Below are positions 9,601 through 17,100 of a stretch of DNA of 64,000 bases, piece after piece. The notes beneath the pieces are model-generated. The model did not search any database, was not told the origin of the DNA, and saw nothing but the letters and a program-made list of their open reading frames with translations. Location of the stretch: the NCBI RefSeq assembly GCF_000186865.1, contig NW_008705572.1:1292652-1356651 (forward strand), given 5' to 3'. Position 1 is the first letter of the stretch; each line of letters begins with the position of its first letter. Source of the stretch: Aureococcus anophagefferens. Lineage: Eukaryota > Sar > Pelagophyceae > Pelagomonadales > Pelagomonadaceae. A program made the translations under genes and the position numbers.

Positions 9601-12060
9601 TGTCGCCGCGCCGCGCTCGGAGACGAGCTCGTCGTCCGCCGCGGCGTCGACGCGGCGGAAGGCCATGACGAGCACGTCGATGGCGTCGTCGTCGAGGTCC
9701 GCGCAGAAGGGCGCCGCGGCCAGGACGTCGAAGAGGAACTGGGCCGTTTTCTTGACCTTGTAGTGCACCGGCGGCCGGAAGTCGTCGTCCTCCTCCTCCT
9801 CCGGCGCCGCCTCCGCGGCGCCGCCGTCCCAGGTCACGTCGTCGGCGATGGTCGCGTCGTCGTCGTCGGCGACGTCGCCGCCGTCGTCGCGGCGGGCCCA
9901 CTCGTCGAGCACCGCGAGCGCCGCGGGCGCCGCGGGCGCGCGCGTCGCCTCGGGCCGCGCGAGGTCGCTCATCCACGTCGCGTCGTCGTCGCGCGCGCGC
10001 GCCCAGGTCGCGTCGTCGTCCTTGCCGGGCGAGGGCGCGAGGTAGGCGTCGAGCGCCGCGTCCTCGGCGACGGGCGACGCGACGTCGTCGAATACTTCGG
10101 CGGACGCGGGCGTCGCCGGCGCGTCGAGCGCCTCCTCCACGACGCCGGGCGTCGACGGCGGCGCGGCGACGGAGTCCGCGCCGGGCGTCGACGGCGGCGC
10201 GAGGACGGAGGCGTCGTCGACGCCGGGCGTCGACGGCGGCGCGAAGGCGTCGTCCGCGAAGGCGGCGGCCGCGTCGTCCGCGACGGCGGCCGCGTCGTCC
10301 GCGAAGGCGGCCGCGTCGTCCGCGAAGGCGGCCGCGTCGTCGCGCGGCGTCGCTGGGGTCCCCGCGGCGTCGGCGTCCGCGACGGGATCTTCCGCGAGGC
10401 TCTCGCCCACGGCGTCCGCGTCCTCGGGGTCTTCGTTTACGGCGTCCGCTCGCGCGGCGTCCTCCGCCTCCGCGGCGCCGCGCCGCGCAGCCTCGGCCTC
10501 CGCGGCGCGGCGGCGCTCGAGCTCGGCCTCGAGGCCCGCCGCGGCGACGGCGACGTCGTACTCCGCGTCCGCCGCGGCCTCGGCGCGGTCCGCGTCCGCG
10601 TCAGCGCGGCCGAGGCGCGCGCGCTCGGCCTCGGCGCGGAGGAGCAGGTCCTCGGCCTCGGCGTTGAGGCGCTCGCGCTCCGCGGCGGCGATGGCCGCGA
10701 GCGCCGCGTCCTCCTCCGCGAGCTCCGCGTCCTCCTCTTCCTCGTCGGGTTCGTCGCCCGCCATGCGCCGGAGCCGCTCCTGCTCCGCGGCGACCATGGC
10801 CGCCTTCGCCGCGGCGTCCTGGGGGTCCGCGTTGCGCGCGTCGCCCGCGTCGAAGTAGTCGTCGCTGTCATTCGCCGAGCCGGAGCTCGAATCCGTCGCG
10901 TCGTCGCCGCGGCCGCGGTCCGACGAGGCCGACGGCGGCGGGCCCGGCGACACGACGGGGCCGCCCGGCGCGGCGCCCTCGGCCGCCTCGCCGGGGGACA
11001 CGACGGCGCCGCCGGCCGCGGCGGCACCGCGGGGCGTGGGACCGACGTCCTCGGCGACGGAGTCCGCGCTCCCCGGCGGCGCTCCGTCGCCCGCGCTGCC
11101 CGGCGGCGCTCCTTCCCCTCCGGTCGCCGGCGCGTCGCGCGACCGGCGGCGGTCGCGGACGACCTCGACGACGTTGCGCGGCGTCGCGGCGGTCTCGTCG
11201 TCGAAGGTCGCGGCGCCGAAGAGGGAGCCGTCGTCGCCGCCGCCGCCGCCGTAGAGGGGCTCCGCTTTCACGGACGGCGCGAACAAGCCCGCCGCGAAGG
11301 CCTCCGCGGCCTCCGCGGCCTCGGCCTCCCGCGACGCCGGCGGCAGCATGAGCGCGGCGCGGTCGCCGTCGGCCGCCGCCTGCGCCAGGCCCCGGAGCGC
11401 GTCGAGCACCGCCGGCGGCCGGCAGCTCGGCCCCAGAAGGCGGCGGCACCAGTCCGCGAAGCGCTCGCGGTCCATCTGGGGCTCCCCCAAATCCTCGCCC
11501 ACGGACCGCGCCGAGTCCTCCTCGGGCGTGTCCGCCTTGGGCTCCTCGGGCCGCTGCAGCACGAATTTCGCCGCGGCGTCGAGACCCTCCAAGCCGACGA
11601 AGACCGCGCTGTCGGCCTCCTTGAAGACGTGCGATCCGCGGCCGCGCTCGCCTAACCGCAGAAAGGATTCCAAGGCCCGCGCCACGGACAAGAGCAGGAT
11701 GCTCAGCTCCGCGGCGCCCAGAGCGCCCTTGCGCGACAGGTCGAAGAGGTCGAAGACGCGCCGCGCCTTGGCCGCGACGGCGTCGCCGCGGCCCGGGAGC
11801 GCCGCGGGACGGCTGCACGCGACGACGCCGCACAGGAAGGCGAGCGCGTTGACGCGGCCGCCGCTGCCGAGCTGCGCGCTCAGCGACGCCGCGCGCGCCT
11901 TCGCGTGCTTACTGCCGCCGAGCATCTGCGCGAGCTGCGCCTGCGTGATCATGAACGTGCCGAACTGGTTCTTGTGCGTGTGGATGAGGCCGTCGACGTC
12001 GCCCACGGAGAAGAGGGCGAAGGGCAGGAACGGCTCGGGCAGGCTCACCGTGGAACCCAT
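6667..12060 (-). CDS. EF-hand-like / two cyclic-nucleotide-binding-like domains / 5'-nucleotidase-like fusion
   Basis: This intronless reading frame encodes 1,797 residues from the ATG at 12060 (MGSTVSLPEPFLPF). An EF-hand-like segment (FDLFDLSRKGALGAAEL) lies near residue 97. It is followed by ~600 residues of acidic, Ala-rich low complexity, including three PPSTPG-type repeats. Two cNMP-binding-like modules, each introduced by VHYKxxKTAxxLxDVLAAAPF, lie near 763-895 and 961-1090. A UshA/5'-nucleotidase-like region runs from about 1148 to the end, with its two-lobed layout recognisable (LLLFGDLAS, LGPRDLDYG, LLANCDD, then the C-terminal substrate lobe). The metal-binding histidines of the family appear to be replaced, so it is likely a catalytically dead sensor or scaffold. 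No signal peptide or membrane segment was seen. Confidence 0.75.
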   Translation of the reverse strand: MGSTVSLPEPFLPFALFSVGDVDGLIHTHKNQFGTFMITQAQLAQMLGGSKHAKARAASLSAQLGSGGRVNALAFLCGVVACSRPAALPGRGDAVAAKARRVFDLFDLSRKGALGAAELSILLLSVARALESFLRLGERGRGSHVFKEADSAVFVGLEGLDAAAKFVLQRPEEPKADTPEEDSARSVGEDLGEPQMDRERFADWCRRLLGPSCRPPAVLDALRGLAQAAADGDRAALMLPPASREAEAAEAAEAFAAGLFAPSVKAEPLYGGGGGDDGSLFGAATFDDETAATPRNVVEVVRDRRRSRDAPATGGEGAPPGSAGDGAPPGSADSVAEDVGPTPRGAAAAGGAVVSPGEAAEGAAPGGPVVSPGPPPSASSDRGRGDDATDSSSGSANDSDDYFDAGDARNADPQDAAAKAAMVAAEQERLRRMAGDEPDEEEEDAELAEEDAALAAIAAAERERLNAEAEDLLLRAEAERARLGRADADADRAEAAADAEYDVAVAAAGLEAELERRRAAEAEAARRGAAEAEDAARADAVNEDPEDADAVGESLAEDPVADADAAGTPATPRDDAAAFADDAAAFADDAAAVADDAAAAFADDAFAPPSTPGVDDASVLAPPSTPGADSVAAPPSTPGVVEEALDAPATPASAEVFDDVASPVAEDAALDAYLAPSPGKDDDATWARARDDDATWMSDLARPEATRAPAAPAALAVLDEWARRDDGGDVADDDDATIADDVTWDGGAAEAAPEEEEDDDFRPPVHYKVKKTAQFLFDVLAAAPFCADLDDDAIDVLVMAFRRVDAAADDELVSERGAATDMYVVETGACDVCSSTAGLLRAVPGLVDGETSPRRYYGEEALARRCRPDASLVANRASLVWALDARTFRHVIKGVPAALVAPPPQEDEATPAPPPPPPPVPPPAPPAVDEPAAAEDAADAADAAAAGDVGALEDEDWRPPVHYKPRKTANWLYDVLAAAPFSDGASDDDLDAAVNAMAPARASAGALLAAEGAAPSRFVVVERGAWDASVGGRPAAPEGPSWFGAAALLEDLPERATAAAAEDVKAWALDGDAFLRFFLPRASREARRLASRAAAARPEAAKDATPTAAELFVEGVDGDDDDDPALTAADAALASARRRGADGLEAPERLTLLLFGDLASVDGVRQTGDFGVRPATPYKQVSRLERFASAVQLERDRCGREGAAEPLLLCCGGAFSASVESTVTKGKHLVPLLNELGVHAAVLGPRDLDYGLANAARLGRGCDFPSLLANCDDAATGLPIADAMRSQLVTWGGRRVGIVGVAGEASLNAARATLAQPGDGDDVERPFGDLGDDAAVFAGAAGPVDVAPASAAAAREVAALRDAGADVVVVLAAVGGGARFDEPGARVARACGGLADVVVVSGSRRSAYGVQACRYDFAGGLATWVVRSPSNVERLARIELRLPPVGAALPPGTQAVRRADLTTVSVGTGRGVTLNRWRNGDAITRLVARARDQVAEGLKGELVALEAALDASAEALKGGRNLEQTRHGVSAGELAADVAAAALGADVAVVDGAALRPLGELERRHAFTVAELVALAPFPDAPKDRTYPGGTAQIKMKSAAADLVVDDALRPATALAYAQTDAGEVATHATAGPGLLLLEASGAQLLAALERSLARYPAWSDDFPHFSAGLHVTFDPERHPGHRLLRGGVTLHGVDVDAQRTYRVATTPRFARAAFLGDANPRGAPVVLVDAPDGPVLPALLRNLFVDVNALADAKLRRALALSRPALDRLSAAGGPLKRRATGFVLIPEKVGRISVI

Positions 12061-12206
12061 GGTTGTTGCGTCAAGCTGGGGTTCAGAGGCTGCCCATCGT
12101 CGGCTTTCCCGGCGTCGAGCAAACTGTGTAGAGGGCAACAAGCTGGGACATGTCGACGGTGCCGAGGTACCTAGGTCGTGCAGCTCTGCGAGTGCGAGGC
12201 CGACGA

Positions 12207-12261
12207 CGACAAGCGCGTAGCACACTCGGCGCGTCGCTGTCGACAAGCGCGTAGCACACTC
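12207..12261. repeat. 21-bp direct repeat in a divergent promoter
   Basis: The unit CGACAAGCGCGTAGCACACTC occurs at 12207-12227 and again, exactly, at 12241-12261. It lies in the 232-bp spacer between the minus-strand fusion gene (start 12060) and the SFT2 gene (start 12293). It may be a duplicated control element or a recent local duplication. Confidence 0.75.
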
Positions 12262-12292
12262 CGCAACCGTGGCGTACGAACGGCGGAGCACG

Positions 12293-12534
12293 ATGGGGGG
12301 CGAGAGCGGGTGGGACGTCATGAAGGGGTTCGACGGCCTGCCCAAGCTCCCGGAGTGGGAGAGCATCCAGCAGAAGCTCGACGAGGCCAAGGCCAAGTCG
12401 CTCGAGGGCATGGCCGCGGCGCGGAAGACGTCCATCGAGCTCGGCGCCGTCGCCGCGGTCAACGCGTCGTCCCTGAAGACGCGCCTCGCGGCCGACGCGT
12501 CGAAGACGTTCCAGCGCGTCGCGTCGACCGTCGA

Positions 12535-12565
<31 letters not shown>

Positions 12566-13291
12566 GGCGGCGACGTCGAGGCGGGCCTGGACGACGTGGC
12601 CCTCGAGGACGACACGCCGCCCGCGCCGCCGGACGCGGGCCTCGCCGGGTGGTGGCGGTCCGCGACGGCCCGGGGCGAGCCGCCCGCGGACGACGCGGAG
12701 GCGCGCGAGTCGCTGCTCGACGGCGTCGCGCGGCAGGCGGGCGGCTTCGCGGCGCGCGTCGCCGACGGCGCGCGGAGCGTCGGCGACGGCGTCAAGGACA
12801 ACTTCAAGAGCGCCGCGCACGACCCCAAGGAGTGCGGCCTCGACCGGGCCCAGCGCTTCAAGTGGTACGTCGCGCTGCTCATGGTCGCGGCGGCGTTCTT
12901 CTCGACGGCGCTCAACTTCCTGCCGCTCGTCGTCATCAAGCCCGCCAAGTTCGCCACGGCCTTCTGCATCGGCACCGTCGCGTCCATCGCGGCCAAGTTC
13001 ATGCTCAACGGGCCGCTCACGCAGCTGCGGAAGATGGTCGCGCTCCGGAAGCTGCCCTACACGCTGGCCCTCTTCGCGTCGACGGCGCTGACGCTCTACG
13101 CCTGCTTCGGCCTGGGCAACTTCGTCGCCATCGTGCTCTCGAGCGGCATGCAGATCGCCGCGCTCCTCTACTACCTTTTTGGCGACACGCCGGGCGGCAT
13201 CGCGGGCATCAAGCTCCTCGGCCGCCTCGTGCTGAAGACGGCGAAGCTCATCGTGAGCCCCTGCCTCTCGGCGTTCCGCGGGGATCCCTAA
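12293..13291 (+). CDS. SFT2-family vesicle transport membrane protein
   Basis: 332 residues from the ATG at 12293 (MGGESGWDV); the open frame extends slightly upstream only through a GTG. The N-terminal ~190 residues are soluble, with an amphipathic helical stretch, a Gly-rich linker and acidic segments. Four membrane helices follow (starting at WYVALLMVAAAFF, FATAFCIGTVASIA, YTLALFASTALTLY and FVAIVLSSGMQIAA). The family signature is clear: after the second helix, FMLNGPLTQLRKM matches the FLxGPxxQLxxM motif of SFT2. SFT2 proteins act in fusion of endosome-derived vesicles with the Golgi. The long soluble N-terminus is more than the core family needs. Its stop is 3 bp from the stop of the convergent PH-domain gene. 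Confidence 0.87.
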
Positions 13292-13294
13292 CGC

Positions 13295-13912
13295 TTAGTC
13301 GCTCGCGACGGCGCCCGCGTGCTTCGGCCGCCAGGGCAGCACGCCCGCGAGCCAGAGGACGAAGACCAGGGCGGTCGCCCCAACAACCCACTTCTTCCGC
13401 GACGACGCGACGGCGTCGTCGCGCTTCTTCTCCTTGCGCGCCTTGCGCTCCGCGCGGCGCTCCCGGCGCTCCGTCCGCGCGCGCGGCACCGCGCCGCCCG
13501 CGTCCACGGGGATGGCCACGTGGCCGCGGGTCCGCGTGGTGTTCCACTGCGCGAGCAGGGCGTCAAAGTCGTTGTTGCCCGCGGAAACGGCGCTAATCGT
13601 CCGCATCCACCGCGCCTTGTCGTCGTCGCACTCGGCCTGCAGCGGGAACTTGGTGCCGTCGACGGCGATGACCACGAAGGACCGGTCCGGGCTCGGCGCG
13701 TCGAGGACCCGCGCGCCGCGCCCGACCTTGATGGACCCCTTGAGCACGCGGGGCTTGGCGCCGTCGTCGTAGTAGTCGAGCGTCGACGACGCGACGCGCA
13801 GCACGAAGAGGCGCTTCTTCCACGAGGCGTAGCGCGAGAGCATGGAATGGCCCTCCTTGAGCAGATGGCCCTCGATCTGCTCCATGGACCCCTCGGGCGC
13901 GGCCGCGGCCAT
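13295..13912 (-). CDS. PH-domain protein with C-terminal membrane anchor
   Basis: 205 residues from the ATG at 13912 (MAAAAPEGSMEQIEG). A pleckstrin-homology domain occupies about residues 11-115: the first strand EGHLLKEG, then WKKRLFVL, the KVGRGARV strand and the closing Trp helix KARWMRTISAVSAG. A very basic helix with ERRERRAERKARKEKK comes before one C-terminal hydrophobic segment (WVVGATALVFVLWLAGVLPW) and a short tail, which suggests a tail-anchored protein with its PH domain facing the cytosol. The ligand is probably a phosphoinositide, not determined. The frame stays open far upstream, but that stretch is the antisense of the next gene, so the ATG at 13912 is preferred. Confidence 0.82.
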   Translation of the reverse strand: MAAAAPEGSMEQIEGHLLKEGHSMLSRYASWKKRLFVLRVASSTLDYYDDGAKPRVLKGSIKVGRGARVLDAPSPDRSFVVIAVDGTKFPLQAECDDDKARWMRTISAVSAGNNDFDALLAQWNTTRTRGHVAIPVDAGGAVPRARTERRERRAERKARKEKKRDDAVASSRKKWVVGATALVFVLWLAGVLPWRPKHAGAVASD

Positions 13913-14045
13913 GTGCTTGCGGGGCGACGCGATGGTAGTCAGAAGCACTGGCCCAGACTTGCCGCAGCCCCCGGAAGTGCAAGGTGCATGGGCTGCCCCA
14001 AACCTTTCCCTCCTTGATTTGCCCAAGGGCTGCACGATGCCGACG

Positions 14046-14051
14046 TATAAA
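14046..14051 (+). promoter_or_regulatory. Possible TATA box
   Basis: TATAAA lies 78 bp upstream of the LRR/WW gene ATG at 14129, in a short spacer of otherwise high GC. Position and sequence suit a core promoter element, but a single six-base match is weak evidence. Confidence 0.3.
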
Positions 14052-14128
14052 CTGTAGTACGCAATCGGCGCACTCGGCGGACGCGTCGGCGGCGGCGCTC
14101 CCGGCGCGGCCGTAGCCACCCCGAAACC

Positions 14129-17100
14129 ATGGTGGGCCTCGGCATGTTCATGACCGCCACCTACCGGCTGAAGCAGCGGCGCAAGCGGCTCACGCACCGC
14201 GCCCAGGGCAGCGACACCTTCGGCCTCTTCCGGCGCTGCGTGGCGCGGCTGGCCCAGGAGCGGCGCGTGGCGCTGTCCATCAAGGTGCGGCGCGAGCTCG
14301 ACGGCGCGCTCGGCCGCAGCGGCCGCGGCGTCGTCGAGCTCCGGCTCAAGGGCTGCGACCTGACGGACGCGGTCGTCGAGCTGCTCTGCGAGGGCCTCGA
14401 GCAGCACCCGGCCGTGGGCAAGGTCGACGTGCGCGGCAACGGCGCGCTCACGGTGGCGAGCGTGCTGCGCCTGCGCGCGCTCGCCGAGTTCCAGCTCGGC
14501 CTCGTGCTCGGCGACGGCCTCCTCGGCCGCCTCAAGGGCGGCGAGGCCTGCCGCCAGCTCCACGGCCTCGAGGGCAAGCGCGGCGGCTGCGTGCGGCGCT
14601 TCAAGCTCGACGGCGCCGCGGGCCGCGGGCCCGACGCCGCGGAGCTCCTGGGCCTCGAGCCGCTGCTCGACTACGCGAACGCGAAGCTCTACCTCCGCGA
14701 GGCCTTCCTGCGGCCCATCGACGAGGACCGCGAGCCGCTGGCGCTGTCGACGGGCGCGGCCGTCGCCCTGGCGCGGCCCCTCGCCGACGCGGCCCTCGCG
14801 GAGATCTACAAGGGCGCGAGGGTCGGCTACAAGGACCTGGACCCGCTCGAGGACGACGTGCTCTGCCTCGACGGCGCCGTCGTCACGCTCGAGGCCTCGG
14901 CGTGCTCGCGCGCGCGGCCGCGGCCGCGCCGCCGCCGCCGCCCGCCGAGGACGTGCCGTCGCCGCCGCGGGCGACGGCGCCGCCGCCGCCGCCGCCGGAG
15001 TCGGAGGCGTCGGAGGCGCTCGAGGCGGACCTCGACGCGCCGTCGCGCTTCGCGGGCGCGTTCGACGACGACGACGACGACGACGCGTCGGAGGCGCCGC
15101 CGGTCCCTCGAGCGCCGCCGAGCCCGAAGGCGTCCGAGGACCGGGGCGGCGACGTCGCGGCCCTCGCGTCCATCGTCCAGCGCCAGTCCGAGGCCATCGC
15201 GGCCCTCGAGCGCCGCCTCGAGGCCGCCGCGCGGACGTCCGCGCGCGACGCGGCGCTCGCGCGCCTGCCCGACGAGCCGCCGGCGCGACCGCCGGCGCCG
15301 GCGCCCGTCGACGCCCTCGCGACGCGGCTCGCGGACATGGACGCGCGGCTGCCGCCCGGGCCGTCGCTCGAGGACCTCGCGGCGTCGGCCGGCGACCGCC
15401 AGGGCAGGACAAGAGAGCGAAGTTCCCAACTTCAAAGGCTCCTATCTCGGCCGTTTTCCACTCGTTTCGGCTGACTTTTGGACGAGCGATCGTCTCTTGG
15501 AACGGTCTCGAAGCGTGGATGCTTTTTCCGGAACGCGCGCGCGCGGAACACTCACGTTGAAGCGACGTTGAATCTCTCTTGTCCTGCCCAGGCGACCGCG
15601 GCGTCGCGCTCGCGGCCGCCGCGCCGCCCGCGCTCGACGACGAGACCTACCTCCGGCTGCTCCGCACGGCGGCGGAGGCCACGGCGCCGCGCCTCGAGGC
15701 GCCGAGCCCGCGGACGCGCGCGACGCTCGCCGTCGCGGCCATCGAGGACGCGGCGGCCGCGTCGTCGTCGGACGACTCGCCGCCGCCGCCGCCGCGGGAC
15801 GACGACGCGCCGCCGCCCGCCGCCGTCGTCGCCGGTCTGCTGGACCTGAGCAAGCGGCGCCTGGCGAAGCTGCGGCTGCCGGAGAGCCTCGCGGCGGCCT
15901 ACGGCAACCTGGTCGCGCTCGACGTGAGCCGGAACCGGCTCCGCGCGCTGCCCGCGGCGGCCTTCGACGCGTGCCCGAGCCTCGAGAGCCTGGACGTGAG
16001 CTACAACCTGCTGCGGAGTTTGGATGTCGACGACGGCGGCGGCCTGCCGCAGACGCTCCAGCGCCTCGACGCGTCGCGGAATTTGGTGAGCGCCGTCGGC
16101 GACAGCCTGCGGGACTGCGTGGAGCTGCGCATCCTCGTGCTGAGCCACAACTGCGTCGCGCGCGTCGACGGCCTCGAGCGGCTCGGCCTGCTCGAGGAGC
16201 TGGACCTCGCGGGGAACCGGGTCAAGGACGGCCACGGCCTGCGGCCGCTCGCGTGCAACCGAAGGCTCCGGACCCTCGCGCTCGACGGGTGCCCCATCGC
16301 GACGACGCCGGGGAGCAACCCCCGGGCCATCCTGACGGGCCTCCTGCCGCGGCTCCGGCACGTCGACGGCCAGCCCCTCCACCGGTCCTGCCTGTCGGCG
16401 CTCGAGCGGCGGAACGACGTCGAGGAGCACGTCGGCGCGGACGCTCGCGGTGGGACGCCCGCGGCGTCGACGGCGCGGACCGGCGCGACGCTCGGCGACT
16501 CGCGGCGGTCCGAGGCGCCCGGCGACGCGGACCGGCGCGAGCGGCGCCTCCGCCAGAAGCTCGCGGACGCGCGGCGCCACGCGCGCGGCGCCAAAGACCT
16601 CGCGCGGCGCTTCGAGCCGCGCGACGCGCTCGCGGCCGTCAACGTCGCGCGGAAGCCGGCGGCCAAGACGTCGCGGTCGGCCCAGGCGAAGCGCGCCGCG
16701 GCGCTCCTCGCCGACCACCCCGCGCACAAGACGCGGGCCAAGGCCGCGACGCGCAAGCCGCCCCAAAAAATCTTCGGCCACGCCATGGACGAGAACGTGG
16801 GCCTGCCGTCGCCGCCGGGGTCGCCGGCCACGGCGCCGTCGCCGCGCCGGTCGCCGCGAAAAGTCGCCTCGCCCGGCGCGCGGCCGCGCTACCGCCAGTG
16901 GCCCGTCGGCGGCCTCGGCGCGGCCGGCGCGGGCGCGGGCGGCTACGCGGCCGCCGCGGAGAAGCGGCGCAACGCGGTGCTGCGCGCGTCCAAGAGCCCC
17001 GAGGCGCCGCCGCGCACGGTCGTCTCCGCCGCGGCGCCGCCCAAGGTCGAGGTCAGGGCAGGAAAAGAGAGCGAAATTCCCAACTTCAAAGGCTCCTATC

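Noticed and set aside
8344..11655. Plus-strand open frame of about 1,100 codons across the fusion gene
   Set aside because: Its sequence is compositionally biased Arg/Gly without motifs, while the minus strand gives EF-hand, cNMP-like and nucleotidase-like domains.
12269..12292. Eight-residue upstream extension of the SFT2 protein
   Set aside because: The upstream start is GTG; the first ATG is at 12293.
14858..14949. Coding of LCLDGAVVTLEAS within the candidate intron
   Set aside because: It reads plausibly but leads into an Arg-rich shadow frame without domains; an intron explains the frame change better, though not conclusively.
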